From Callorhinus ursinus (taxonomy: Eukaryota > Chordata > Mammalia > Carnivora > Otariidae): DNA of 64,000 nt. The notes below the pieces were generated by a model. That model searched no databases and was not told where the DNA came from. It worked only from the letters and a program-made list of their open reading frames with translations. Positions 12,155-22,544 of the stretch are shown here, in pieces (within the stretch, counting starts at the first letter, position 1; the number at the start of each line of letters is the position of its first letter). Made by a program: the position numbers and the translations under genes. Where the stretch lies: positions 61,382,212 to 61,446,211 of the forward strand of contig NW_020312828.1 of NCBI RefSeq assembly GCF_003265705.1. Reading direction: 5' to 3'.

Positions 12155-12950
12155 TGTCTAGGAAAAACTCTGTGTTTTTCCTTTACTCACACACAAAATA
12201 CTTCTGACACCAGATGTGTAGGTTTTTTTTTCCCCTACCCTCAACCTCAGATTGCAAGTAGTTGGTCCCCAGGTTGCCCACAACTTCTGTTGACTTGGCT
12301 ACAAATTAGAGGTTCCCACTACACCCTCCTTTAATTCGGTTGTTTGCTAGAACAGCTCACAGAACTCAGAAAAACACTTACATTTACTATTTTATTATAC
12401 ACTAAAAGATACGATAAAAGATATAGATGAACGGTCAGTTGAAGAGATACATAGGGCAATGCTTAAAGAGTCCCAAGTTCAGGGGCTTCTGTCCCTGTGG
12501 AGTTGGGGGTACCCCATCCTCCTAGTGCATTGATATGTTCACCATCCTAGAAGCTCTTCAAATTCTCTACTTTTGGAGTGTTTATGGAGTCTTCATCATG
12601 TAGATATAAGCAATCAATAAGTCAGTTTCCAGCCCCTCTCTCCTTCTCAGAGGATGGAAGTAGAGCTGAAATTTCCAAGCTTCTAATCATGATTTGCTGA
12701 TCAACCCTCATCCTGAAACTGTCCAGGAACCCATCAAGAGTCATTTCATTATAACAGAAGATACTCTTATCACCCAGGAAATTCCAAGGGATATAGGGAC
12801 TTGTGCCAGGAACCAGGGTCAAAGACCAAATGTTAGAACAAAAGATGTTCCTAGTGCTCTTATCACTTAGGAAACTACAAGGGGTTTAGGAGCTCTGTGT
12901 CAGAAACCAGGGGCCAAAATATGGGGGATGGGGGTTCCTATTATTTCACA
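12155..12950. mobile_element. Second LTR nested in the MLT1 (family not assigned)
   Basis: This block cuts the MLT1 in two, begins TGTCTAGG and ends TTTCACA (the TG...CA of an LTR). The flanks GGCAGC on the left and GAGGCC on the right look like a worn target-site duplication. Internal strings CTAGAACAGCTCACAGAACT and AACTGTCCAGGAACCCATCA recall an old mammalian ERVL-class LTR that I cannot name with confidence. It contains a tandem duplication at about 12753-12925. No retroviral gene is present. Confidence 0.65.
12753..12925 (+). repeat. Tandem duplication of about 85 bp inside the LTR
   Basis: Two diverged copies lie head to tail. Copy one starts AACAGAAGATACTCTTATCA (12753) and copy two starts AACAAAAGATGTTCC (12837). 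Both continue through CTTATCAC, GGAAA, CAAGGG and ACCAGGG blocks. The divergence suggests the duplication is as old as the LTR. Confidence 0.7.
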
Positions 12951-13113
12951 GAGGCCATCTACAAGCCAAAGAGAGAGAGGCTTCAGGAAAAAAACAAACC
13001 TATAGATATCTTGACCTTGGACTTTGAGCCTCCAGAACTGTGAGAAAATACATTTCTGTTGCTCAAGCCCCCCAGACTGTGGTATTTAATTATGGGAGCC
13101 CTAGAAAACTAAT
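12951..13113 (+). repeat. MLT1 LTR, right part
   Basis: This completes the MLT1: CATCTACAAGCCAAAGAGAG, CTTGACCTTGGACTTTGAGC, CTCCAGAACTGTGAGAAAAT, and a GGAGCCCTAGAAAACTAATC end. Confidence 0.88.
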
Positions 13114-13205
13114 CCAATCTATATAGAGACATATAGATATCTTTGTCTCTCTCATACACATATACAAAAAACATTCCAAAACATAATCAAAATATAAAAA
13201 AAGAG

Positions 13206-13320
13206 GGGTGGCTGGCTAGCTGCGTCAGTATAAGATGCGAATCTTGATCTCAGGGTCATGAGGTCAAGCCCCACATTGGGCATAGAGATTAGTTAAAAAA
13301 ATAAATAAATAAAATAAAAC
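13206..13320 (+). mobile_element. Short old carnivore SINE variant
   Basis: A degenerate tRNA-like head is followed directly by CTTGATCTCAGGGTCATGAG, CCCCACATTGGGCATAGAG and an A/T-rich tail. It lacks the long CT-rich body of the other copies, as in short CAN-SINE variants. Flanks ending AAAGAG at 13204 and 13338 may be a target-site duplication. Confidence 0.75.
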
Positions 13321-13442
13321 TTAAATATATACAAAGAGCATTCAAGAAAAAAATAGGAAAATGGACAAAGGACTTAAATGGACAACTCACAAAAAATAAA
13401 CCAAATGCCAATAAATATCTGAGAAGATGTTCAGCCTCATTA
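13321..13442 (+). repeat. Old L1M fragment (ORF2 3' region)
   Basis: The string AAAATGGACAAAGGACTTAA followed by GATGTTCAGCCTCATTA matches the L1 segment encoding the region after the reverse transcriptase. It is interrupted at about 13443 and resumes near 13736. Confidence 0.65.
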
Positions 13443-13735
13443 TGTCCTCATTTTGGGCTGCATCCTTTATACTAAGTCCAAGCCCGGTCTCTCTACCAGT
13501 CCTCTGCATGTTGTTGCCCATTCCAGCTCTCCCCCATTATTATACCCACACCAAGTGCCTGGACAGTTCTGTGCACAGGTTCGTACTTAATAACCATTGG
13601 TGACAATTTAATAGTGTTCTGAGGTAGAGAAAAAAACTAGTTTTAAGATAATTCAATTCAAGAAGCTATCATAACGGTCCTAAAAAAATTCACAGACAGG
13701 AAGGATAACCAGCTCTAGTAAGTAAAAAAGAAAAC
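13443..13735. other. Unidentified about 290-bp segment interrupting L1M
   Basis: L1M homology stops at 13442 and continues at 13736 (CACAAGTCATGAAAGAAATG) at the next expected position in the L1. The intervening sequence has no family I can recognise. Confidence 0.5.
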
Positions 13736-14300
13736 TGTTTATCACAAGTCATGAAAGAAATGCAAATCAAAAGACAATGAGATTACTTTTTGCAAGTTTC
13801 CATAATATACATAACCAAAAGCTAGAAAGCCTTGCTACTTGGAGTTCAGTAAAATGTATTTTTAGTTTGTTGGTGGCATTATCAGTTGGTAAATACAATT
13901 TGGCAAAGCATCTCTTTTCCTAAACTCTAAAGAATAAGTCAAACTATGGAAAACATCATATGAAAGACAATGTTTATAAACATGGTATTTATGATAATCA
14001 AAAATTAGAAATACTTCCAAATGTCCAGTATTAAAGGAATTGTCATAGCAACTACAGCACAGTCACTCAAGGGAATAATATAGAGACATCAAAAAGGACA
14101 AATATTAAGACAAGATATCAATACAAAGTTAATATAAATGCCTATGTTAGGGTATAATATTACATATGCATAATGACTATAGTTATGCAAACACATGCAA
14201 ACAAAGAAAAACTAGAAAGAATTCAGAAAAGAATCTCAATTTTAAGAGTTACTTTTCTCTTCCTTTTTCTCTATTTCAAATTTTTAACATTTTTGTAGTG
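13736..14300 (+). repeat. Old L1M fragment, continued
   Basis: It starts GAAAGAAATGCAAATCAAAA and runs through worn L1 ORF2 and 3'UTR blocks (AAAAATTAGAAATACTTCCA, ATGTCCAGTATTAAAGGAAT). Many indels remove any reading frame. Confidence 0.6.
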
Positions 14301-14464
14301 TACGTTTCTTAAAACACTAAAATTTTATTAGGATAAACACATCATTCATATGTGTATAGATGAGTGAAGCAGACAATGCCTGCAATTTTAAAAAGGTTAT
14401 TCCCAACATAGGAATCCCAAAATAAAGACTTTGATATTTATTAAAAAAATAGACTTTGATATTT

Positions 14465-14650
14465 ATAATAACATCTGACACTTCCTGAAATCTTACTCTG
14501 TGTCAGCACTGTGCTCAGTGCATTACAAGAACTATCCCATGTAGCACTGCAACAATCAAGTGAAGTAGATATGATTGTCTTCTCATCTAATGGATGAGAA
14601 CATGGGGAACTAGAGAGGTGAAGTAACCCCTCCAGGTTCATACAGTTTGC
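14465..14650 (-). repeat. MIR SINE
   Basis: Read forward it is a reverse MIR: CACTGTGCTCAGTGCATTAC, TCTAATGGATGAGAACATGG, GAGAGGTGAAGTAACCCC and a worn TCATACAGTTTGCAAGTAG. Confidence 0.78.
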
Positions 14651-14959
14651 AAGTAGTTGTCACAAAGATGGCTAGCTGCCCCCCCAAGATGCATGCTTTC
14701 TCTTCTGTGAGGGAAAATCATGGCTGGGAAGTAGCTTTGAACCCAGGACTATTCCCCAGGACCCTCACCCCCCCACCCCCAACTTTGCATCCAGGTGGAG
14801 CCATCCTACTAGAAGGCATACAACACATCCTGTGACCACACAATTTGTCCACAGGGCAAACGCTGATCTATTAAGGAGGATCAGATCTACAAATTAGTCA
14901 AAAGTCTGAAACTAAAGGTGAGTGATTAGCAGAAATAATTGCCCTTTTAATTTAAAAAA
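14651..14959. other. Unassigned DNA
   Basis: No gene or repeat is recognised. A C-rich run lies at 14765-14780. Confidence 0.4.
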
Positions 14960-15425
14960 TGGTGTTAAAATATACCAATATCATTTGTCACCAATTCAAC
15001 TGCCAACATTTGAAAAGGACTGAACAGAGTGCCAGGAAATGGGCCATTTCCTACCCTGCTGGTGAAGAGTAAGTTGATGCTCCCTTTCTGTGGCAGTTTA
15101 TCAACATGTATTGCGAGTCCAAAAACTTCAGAATTCTGTAAAATCCTTGACCTAGGAATTGGGGAAGCTATCCTAATGAAATAAGAGATATGAGTACAGA
15201 TATATAGCAAAAGTATTGTCAATGTCAGAAATTTTTATAAGACTAGTGGAAACCACATAAATAGTTATAGGGAAGTGGACAAATTCTACTTTGGCTACAC
15301 AGTGAGTTACTAGGCAGCTATTTTAAATTACATTCCAAAAGAATATTTAACAGCATGGAATGATCATGATACATTATACAGTGTGATTCCATTCTTACTG
15401 TGTTTTAAAAACACATCTATATCAG
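14960..15425 (+). repeat. Old L1M/HAL1-like fragment (ORF2 3' end)
   Basis: Worn but ordered matches: CCCTGCTGGTGAAGAGTAAG, CCTTGACCTAGGAATTGGGG, then CTATCCTAATGAAATAAG and ATTACATTCCAAAAGAATAT. These correspond to the region near the end of L1 ORF2. No open frame survives. Confidence 0.55.
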
Positions 15426-15561
15426 GCATGAATTTTCTGCTTCCATACAGGTGCAAGAACTATCACATTTCCTTATTTCCCTAAATGGAATGAAATCTGG
15501 CTAAGAGTCCCATCCTGCCAGGCTGAAAGGAAGAACTGTGTCAGGGACTGTTGCCCACCCT

Positions 15562-15563
<2 letters not shown>

Positions 15564-15604
<41 letters not shown>

Positions 15605-15614
15605 NNNNNNNNNN

Positions 15615-15654
<40 letters not shown>
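15564..15654. repeat. (AC)n microsatellite containing an assembly gap
   Basis: A pure AC repeat of about 40 bases on each side flanks ten Ns at 15605-15614. The open frames reported through it (poly TH or poly VC) are artefacts of the dinucleotide repeat. True repeat length is unknown because of the gap. Confidence 0.98.
15605..15614. other. Assembly gap (10 N)
   Basis: Ten consecutive Ns inside the AC repeat. The round number suggests a placeholder and not a measured gap length. Confidence 0.97.
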
Positions 15655-15656
<2 letters not shown>

Positions 15657-16348
15657 CTCACACACCTTCCTCTGGATCTTCCTACTATCCTAGGGCTTAT
15701 GTGGTACCAAGAAATGGAAGAGGTGTCCATCTTTAGACCATGGTCAGTGCCTCTCTCCAACCACAAGTCCTCAAAGTACCCCTTGATATTGACAAGGGCT
15801 GCAGTTCTGGAGGTGGGAGAAGGGGGGAAGCTTGTAGCAATGGATTTGTGATTGGATTGGCTTTGGGAGGCTTGTACTGATGATCTCAAAACAGTGATGT
15901 TCAGTGTTCTGTCCCCAGGGATAGATCATAGTGGCTTTGCCGCTCTGGGGGTGCTGGGTGGGAGGGGCACAGATCTCTGACCCTGAAGGCACCTGTGCTC
16001 TCCTCTCTAACTCTCTTAGGGACTCCAGCTCTTTTCTAGGACGACTCCACTCTTCAAGCTCCATTATATTGTCCTCTCCTTATAGGAAAATTCTGCCTTA
16101 ATTCCACGATAAGCCTAACCTTCCAAACTAAGGAAGGCCTTGGTTGATTATTTCTTCAATGACCCCTGAGACCCAAATAAACTATCACTCTCCATCCCTT
16201 AAACTCAATCCACATACACATGCACGCTTACACTCAAACCCACACATAAGCCCACACACGGATGAGCTTAAACCTTAGAATAAAAAGGGAAGAGTGGTTT
16301 TTATATTTCTCCTCAGAAGTTTGTGTGTGTGTGTTGAGAGAAGAGGAT
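15655..16348. other. Unassigned DNA with CA-rich and GT-rich tracts
   Basis: No gene is seen. 16208-16260 is a degenerate CA-rich tract and 16321-16335 a short GT repeat just upstream of the next SINE. Confidence 0.45.
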
Positions 16349-16364
16349 AAAAATGGAAGGGATG

Positions 16365-16557
16365 GGGGCACCTGGGTGGCTCAGTCATTAAGCGTCTGCC
16401 TTCGGCTCAGGTCATGATCCCGGGGTCCTGGAATCGAGCCCCGCGTTGGGCTCCCTGCTCCATGGGAAGCCAACTTCTCCCTCTCCCGCTCCCCCTGCTT
16501 GTGTTCCCTCTCTCACTATGTCTCTCTCTGTCAAATAAATAAATGAAATCTTTAAAA
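16365..16557 (+). mobile_element. Carnivore SINE, young arctoid-type
   Basis: The head is GGGGGCACCTGGGTGGCTCA, with CTGCCTTCGGCTCAGGTCAT and GGAATCGAGCCCCGCGTTGG (the RNA polymerase III B-box region). The body is CCCCCTGCTTGTGTTCCCTC and the tail TCAAATAAATAAATGAAATC. Flanks AAAATGGAAGGGATGG and AAAATTGAAGGGATGG form a target-site duplication with one mismatch. Confidence 0.97.
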
Positions 16558-16669
16558 AAAAATTGAAGGGATGGAATGGGAGAAGTGGGGGAATTAATTA
16601 TATTTTTATCCCCTTTCAACTAAACAGTGAGAACAAGTAATCAAACTGGCCACATATGCACGCATTAAA

Positions 16670-16860
16670 GAGCCTGAAAGATGTCAACTATACTTCAATT
16701 AAAACAAAACAAAACAAAAAGATATTAAAAGTGTTTTTCATTGAGTACTGGGATTATAGGAAAATTCTTATATTCTTCTTTGTATTTATTATAATTTTCT
16801 CAATTTTCTACAATTAATATAGGTCATTTTATTATTTAAAAGAATGCAAGTAATTTTTTC
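16670..16860 (+). repeat. Old L1M/HAL1-like 3' end (weak)
   Basis: TCAACTATACTTCAATTAAA, GAGTACTGGGATTATAGG and ATTTTCTACAATTAATATAG resemble the 3' ends of old L1-related elements. The match is short and AT-rich, so confidence is modest. Confidence 0.4.
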
Positions 16861-17021
16861 CATGCCAACACATCAACTATATTTCTTTTTTCTAATTTTC
16901 TCACCACTGTTCCTAATACGCCAATGTATTTTTAAAACAAAGAATAACTAGAAAGCAAAGAGATTTACCTTATTGAAGGGCACAGGCTATGGCTATGAGG
17001 GCATTAAAAAAAATGAGAAAA

Positions 17022-17230
17022 GGAGGCATCTGGGTGGCTCAGCCAGTTAAGCACGTCCAATGCTTGATTTTGGCTCAGGTCATGATCTCAGGGATGTGAG
17101 ATGGAGCCCTGAGTTGGGCTCCATGCTGAATAGGGAGTCTGCTTGAGATTCTCCTCTCTCCCTCTCCCTTTGCCCCTCCTCCCACATACTCTTTCTCTCT
17201 CAAATTAAATAAATAAATAAAATCTTTTAA
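17022..17230 (+). mobile_element. Carnivore SINE
   Basis: The head is GGCATCTGGGTGGCTCAGCC, with TTGATTTTGGCTCAGGTCAT and a GTGAGATGGAGCCC block, then a CT-rich body and AAATAAATAAATAAAATC tail. Flanks AAAAATGAGAAAAGGA and AAAAATGAGAAAGAGA mark a target-site duplication. Confidence 0.96.
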
Positions 17231-17245
17231 AAAATGAGAAAGAGA

Positions 17246-18394
17246 TTCTAAAAATGTTTTTGCTTTACAGGTAACTTTCTGAGGTGACTAAATTAATGTT
17301 AACATTGATTTTAGGTGTAAACATCTGGATTGATGGCTTTACTTGCTTGATTTAAATCTTTTTTTCTTCTTCTGTAGATATTCCAAGCTTGATACCATTA
17401 TGTGCACCCATACATAGGTGTGCACCCACATTGTGACTAAATGTCTCTGTCCTCAAAGAAATAACATACAGTCATTCCTCCAGCTCAAAGCATAATCTCA
17501 TTAGAGGATGGGGTCCTAGATGGCCTCAAGTTCCACAAAAATTGCTATCATCTTCCATTTTTCCTCTTTCAGAATCAGAGATTCTCTTGCCAACTGTCAA
17601 CAGCCCAACCATCAAATAGGAGTAGAGATGGTGATCATCCCACAAAAAAGCCAGCAGCCCCATAGAGGTGCCTGGAATAATGAGAATCCCACACACTCTC
17701 CCACTTCATTTTCCATTCTAGAGGCATTCTATTTCAGTGCTCTCTTCTCCTTTTCATACTTTTTTTTTCCATTTGGGCACCCATCCAGACATTAAAATTC
17801 ATATCTTCCTTTAAGAAATCTCCATCACAAACCATCATTATCTTTGCCTCTAGCATAGATAAGTCTTACATATGTGGTTCAAAGTTCCCTAGAGGGAGAC
17901 AGGCAGTGGATGGAAAACAAAGAGTAATATACAGAAGTATTCAGCAACATTTCCCCCATGTTGGGCCCATCTGATTCAGGAATGCCTCATGTTCAATACC
18001 AAACCCAGGGATGATTTAATACAGATGTATTTAAGGGGTTCTTGTCTTTTTTCCTCTAGGTTGCCCTTAGTCACCCTGAAATCATGACCAGGTTTTTTAG
18101 TACAAAAGGCAACTCTTACAGGCCCAAGAAATGAACTCATCTGCTAGTCATTGGCTTGAAGTTCAGGTACTATTTCCTGCCTGGGTTCTGTATGTTTTCT
18201 GTTTTCAGAGCAGATCCTACTCACAGGGAGCTCAGGGAAAGAGAATGTACATGAGAGACACTGAGAAGACAGACCTGGCTCCAACAGTTTTCCACAGCCA
18301 GCACATCCAAAGATGGCCTTTTGGTTTGCAGCTGTAGCCAAGAAAATGATGTTCAGAACATCCTTTCCCAAATTCACATTGTTCTGAAACTGAA
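17246..18394. other. Unassigned DNA, no gene seen
   Basis: About 1.1 kb without recognisable repeat or exon. Short open frames (up to 91 codons at 17520-17795) show no domain. Confidence 0.4.
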
Positions 18395-18660
18395 CTAAAG
18401 GACTGTGAGGTCCCTGAGGGTTATGTCTTTAATTAATTCAATATTTATTATATACTACTATTTGCCAAGCATTGTGCATATTTGTCTTTGTAACACCAGT
18501 CTTAATCATAATAAGCATACAATAAGTATTTGTTTCAATGGATGAATATTTCCCCAATTAGAATGTGAGCTCTAAGAAGTCAGGGACTTGATCTTGACAT
18601 ATCCTGGGTGCTTAAAAAACTTCTGTTGAAGTGATGGGTTGATTAATTAATTAGTGTGTG
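18395..18660 (+). repeat. L2 LINE 3'-end relic(s)
   Basis: GGACTGTGAGGTCCCTGAGG and AGAATGTGAGCTCTAAGAAG, then GTCAGGGACTTGATCTTG, match the 3' end of L2, which encodes no protein there. Two start points suggest two overlapping relics. Confidence 0.5.
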
Positions 18661-18719
18661 ACTAAAGTAATCAATCCACACCAAAAAAAAGGTTGTAGCA
18701 GACAGTAGTGGGAAAAAGT

Positions 18720-18822
18720 ATGTTTGTACAATGGAAATATTTTGGGCTTTTGAAGTTAGACCTGAATGCAAATTCCACGCTTATCTTACCAATTTTGATT
18801 TCCCCATATGTAAAAGAAAACA
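18720..18822 (+). repeat. MIR SINE, left part
   Basis: GGCTTTTGAAGTTAGACCTG, AATGCAAATTCCACGC and GATTTCCCCATATGTAAAAG follow the MIR order. The element is cut by the SINE at 18823. Confidence 0.6.
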
Positions 18823-19008
18823 GGGGTGCTTGGGTGGCTCAGTTGATTGAGCATCCAACTCTTGATTTCAGATCAGGTCATGATCTCAGCATTGTGAAAT
18901 CAAGCCCCCATTGGGCTCTGTGCTGGGAATGGAGTCTGCTTAAGATTCTCTCCCTCCCTCTCCCTCTGCTCCTCACCCCAGGAAAAACAAAACAAACAAA
19001 TAAATAAA
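18823..19008 (+). mobile_element. Carnivore SINE inserted in a MIR
   Basis: The head is GGGGTGCTTGGGTGGCTCAG, with CAACTCTTGATTTCAGATCA and GTGAAATCAAGCCCCC. The CT-rich body runs to an AAACAAATAAATAAA tail. An older, more diverged copy; the flanking duplication is only weakly visible (ACAGG and TGCAGG). Confidence 0.94.
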
Positions 19009-19100
19009 GTGCAGGTGATGATGCTTATTTCATAATGGTGGTGGAAGATTAATGTGCTGCAGAAAGTTCCTAGAAGAGTGCTCAACAAATACTCTGTCTT
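19009..19100 (+). repeat. MIR SINE, right part
   Basis: GTGATGATGCTTATTTCATA, a GGTGGTGGAAGATTAATGTG block and AGAGTGCTCAACAAATACTC correspond to the MIR 3' half, completing the copy interrupted at 18823. Confidence 0.6.
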
Positions 19101-19279
19101 CTCCTTCCACTTTCCCCAATCTCATCAGGAGGCTGAAGTGGGGCTGGAAGAAAGAAAGTCAGGAATCTCAATGCCTGTGTTTCTTCAAGGGCCTCCTGGA
19201 AAGGAGAGTGTAACAGAGACCGGTTATACCCTAAAATGTATGCTTCTCTTTTCCTCAAGGCTAGAATCCCTGGGTTTCA

Positions 19280-19655
19280 ACACATGGATGCTGAGAAGAA
19301 AACTACATTTCCCAGCCCCTCTTGTCACTAGCTGTGGCCATATGACTGAGTTCTATCCAGTGGAATATAAATGTATTTCTAGGGCCTGCCTTTATAGGGT
19401 GTGTTTCCTCCCCTTTCTCTTTCCGAGTCCCTGCGTGAGACTCAGATATAATGGTGAGCCATCTTGGACAAGAGGCAAGGGCACTACCCTCTGGAAAGCT
19501 GACATCAAGAGAATAGTGTCGTAAGTCCCTGAACCCTAGAGAAACCATGTTAGCCCCCAAATGATGAGAGAGAAATGAACATCTCTCTTGTTTAAATCAC
19601 AGATATTTTCAGTCTCTGTTATTGCAGATGAAAGTAAATCTGATCTAACGCAGGT
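19280..19655 (+). repeat. Old interspersed repeat, family not assigned
   Basis: CTAGCTGTGGCCATATGACT, GAGTTCTATCCAGTGGAATA and a GTTATTGCAGATGAAAG end resemble a common old mammalian repeat with a GGCCATGTGACTGAGTTCTG core. A 156-codon open frame (19054-19524) crosses it and is incidental. Confidence 0.45.
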
Positions 19656-20429
19656 GTATCAGGAGATCTGTGACCATCCCAGTCTTGTTAATGACAAATC
19701 TTCACCTCAGGCATTTTCAGCCTCCCCTGAAGTGCTCCCAGGCACCAGGCAAGGCTGATCGGCTTGGGGGCTGCTGCCTGCCCATCTTCTTCCTGGCTTG
19801 CTTCCCCACAGATTTAAAGTCCCCAGCTGCATCATGGGCAACCAATCAGAATCCAACCTAATCTTGAAAGCCTCTTCCAAGGTCAGCCTTGTTTATGAAG
19901 CCTTCCTCAGTGAATGGTAGCCCTCTTGGATCTCTCCCTTGTCTGAGCTCCCTAATGGCTGACCATACCACTGCCACTGGGGCTCAACTCCAGACGGTTT
20001 TCTAGGCCCTGAATTTTCATTTTGTTTTGTTGAAAGCCCTTCCTCCTTATTTTGACAGCAAACTCATTAACAGCTAGAACTGTGTTTTAGATATTTTAAT
20101 CAAAATTTTATATCTTTATCTGATTTTGGAAGTTATCTTTACCCATGAAGCATCATGCTCTGAACTTTCAAAACATATGTGGACTTCAGTGATTGGCTTA
20201 CATATCATCTTAAACTGTGATGTCCTCAAAAGGAAAAAAATCTTTTATAATAACCTCTGCATCCACAGCACCTGATTCATGCATGTACTTCAGTACTACT
20301 TATTAATAGATGAATAAATGAATTTTGGTAGCCTGCTAACATTTAGAACACTGTCTTATACTTAATGCTTGCATGGCTCTAGGTTAACGAGTTAATATGG
20401 GTGATGCCAAGATTTGGTACTTACATGAC
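19656..20429. other. Unassigned; weak L2-like strings
   Basis: No gene is seen. 19890-20080 (AAGCCTTCCTCAGTGAATGG) and 20230-20330 (AATAGATGAATAAATGAAT) look like very worn L2 sequence. Confidence 0.35.
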
Positions 20430-20905
20430 TTAAGACATTTTCAATTGCAAGCAGTAGATGCTTGATAGTGACTTCTGCAAAACAGAAATTTTAGTCTCAT
20501 GTAACAGGGAAGTCAAGTAAGTGATGTCAGATAGTGCTAGACCCAGAGGTTCAAAATAAATCATCAGTGCCCTGTTTCTTTCCTTGTCTTAGATGTGTCT
20601 CTCTATGGTGCCTCTTCATGATGGTTTCTAGTAGCCCAAGACCTACCCTAGCAACCCCAGCAGTCTAACAAAAAATACATTCCCTAATATCTATGTCAAA
20701 AGGGGACCAGAGAGTGTTTTGATTGATTGGTCCAGCCTGGGAATATGTGTCCATTCTTGAGTCACTATGGCTAAAAAGTTTGGGTATTTTCCTGAACACA
20801 CTAGGTCACGTGGCCACCTCTGCGGCTACAAGAGAGGGATAGCTAGTTAAGTCTCATGAAAGACCCAATGAAGAGAAGGGTTATATTACCAGAAGAAGAG
20901 GGAAG
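20430..20905. repeat. Old interspersed repeat, family not assigned
   Basis: TTTTAGTCTCATGTAACAGG, GACCCAGAGGTTCAAAATAA, CCTACCCTAGCAACCCCAG, GATTGGTCCAGCCTGGGAAT and CACGTGGCCACCTCTGCGGC occur in the order of a familiar mammalian repeat. I cannot name the family. Confidence 0.4.
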
Positions 20906-21804
20906 GAATATAAAACAGTCAAACCAACAGATGTACATCACCATCCTGGAGCTGGTGGCTCTTCCTAGATTGTCTGCCCAAAGCTATTGTCTGGGATCCA
21001 CACCATTCTGGATTTCTCCTTGCCATCTTCTTGCCACTGTTATTATACTGCAGTCACCTAAACATTTCTTCAGTATCTCCCTCTTGCCCACCCCTTGCAC
21101 TGTCAAAGTATAGTTAGTAATTTATCAAAAAGAAAGGGAGTAGGCACCCCAAGACTTAGGACTCTGCTTCACCTCCTGACTACCTCAAACCGAGGGTCTG
21201 GGGTAATTGGAGCAAGTCCCCGGTGATGTCACACGAGGGGACTCTGCATCTAGGCATCCCTTTCTGGCAGGAAAGAAATTCATTTTGACCTTATTGACTG
21301 GTCCCAGCAGCCTGTCAAGAAAATACTTGGTAATCTAATGAAACAATTTGCTTTTTTACTGTGATCAGATTTATTCTCCAAATTCTTCAGAAGGTACTGG
21401 ATTGCTCCAGCCACTGTGGGGAAAAAAAAAAAATGGAATCCTTGAATAATACAAGAATCTCAAAGTCTCTGTTCTTAATTTGCCAAATTTTGTAGCACTT
21501 GTTGAACACAGTTGGATCCCAGCAGGAGAAGAGCCTTTTAAGGTTGAGCACTGAGTGGTTCAGAAAATGAATTCGGGATATAACTCTGTCCCAGAGTCAC
21601 CCCACCTTTTTCCATGCCCTTGCTTCCTCCTACAGAACCACACCCATGACTTCTTTGAAATCTCAACCCAAGCTAGACTTTGTGCAAAACTTCCTGGAGT
21701 GCTTTGCCTTGCCTAAGTGTTCCTAGAAGTCAGTGCCTTCCTCTGGTTTCTCTCCAGCATGTCCCAGGGTATCTTTAACATTCCTGTGATTGCCTTTCAT
21801 TACT
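20906..21804. other. Unassigned DNA
   Basis: No gene or clear repeat is recognised. Confidence 0.4.
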
Positions 21805-22030
21805 AACGTGGTGTAATAACTTCACAGTTTGCAAACCACTTTCCCAAGCATTTTGTATGAGTGTCACAACAGCTATGAGAGATAAATATTACTGTTGTGT
21901 CCTGAGAGACGAGGAAACTGAGGCCCAAAAGGAAAATGTAATAACTTAAGGTCACATGGCTGGTAAGTGGCAAAGCCAGCTCCTCAACCCAGGGCCTCTC
22001 ATTACAAATCCCTTGCTTTCCTTCCCATAA
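21805..22030 (-). repeat. MIR SINE
   Basis: Forward text shows GACGAGGAAACTGAGGCCCA, AACTTAAGGTCACATGGCTG and GTAAGTGGCAAAGCCAGC, the reverse of the MIR core. A 146-codon minus-strand frame across 21803-22243 is incidental. Confidence 0.8.
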
Positions 22031-22054
22031 CACACCGCCTCTAATTATATTCTC

Positions 22055-22175
22055 TTTAATGATCTTGTCTCCCCAGCAAGTCAGCAATCTTCTTGAAGGT
22101 AGGATGCAGGTCTTTTTGCCTCTATGTTCTACCTGCAGAAAGCCCAGCACAGTACCATGTATAGGATTGGGATTC
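22055..22175 (+). repeat. L2 LINE 3'-end fragment
   Basis: TTCTTGAAGGTAGGATGCAG and GCCCAGCACAGTACCATGTA resemble the terminal part of L2 (CTCCTTGAGGGCAGGGA and CTAGCACAGTGCCTGGCA). Confidence 0.5.
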
Positions 22176-22334
22176 CAAGATAATTTGTTGCCTGAAGCAA
22201 TGGGCACCTGGCTGCTGTGAGCTGGGTCATTTTGGGAATTCAACCTGGCAGGCAGGGTAGTGTACCCATAGACAGGCTATATGCTCACTAGCATCTGGAG
22301 GATGTACAAAGTGAAGGCTTCATCTAATAGTGGT

Positions 22335-22530
22335 TAGAATTAATTATTCATGTATCCATTCATTCAACTGATTCTTGTTTTCTGTACATAGAAAGGTACC
22401 AGGCAAAGTGATAGGTGCTGGCTATACCCTGGTAAATAAAACAGACACAACCCCAGCCCTGAGGAGCTTATACCTCTGGAAGAGTCTTAGAATCAAATAG
22501 GTACAATCTAAAGATGAACTCTACATTATT
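22335..22530 (-). repeat. L2 LINE 3'-end fragment, reverse
   Basis: CATTCATTCAACTGATTCTT, AGGTACCAGGCAAAGTGATA, GGTGCTGGCTATACCCTGGT and CCCTGAGGAGCTTATACCTC match the reverse complement of the L2 3' end. Confidence 0.65.
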
Positions 22531-22544
22531 CTTTGCTGTGTTAG

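Noticed and set aside
15473..15889. 138-codon minus-strand open frame with a long VCVCVC run
   Set aside because: It is the translation of the AC/GT microsatellite and crosses the N gap.
16365..16557. tRNA gene suggested by the tRNA-like A and B boxes
   Set aside because: The tRNA-like part belongs to a SINE with body, A-rich tail and target duplication; the same holds for the other thirteen copies.
19054..19524. 156-codon plus-strand open frame
   Set aside because: It starts in the 3' part of a MIR and runs into an old interspersed repeat. No domain, codon bias or splice context supports a gene.
21803..22243. 146-codon minus-strand open frame
   Set aside because: It spans a reverse MIR and an L2 fragment; the peptide has no recognisable family.
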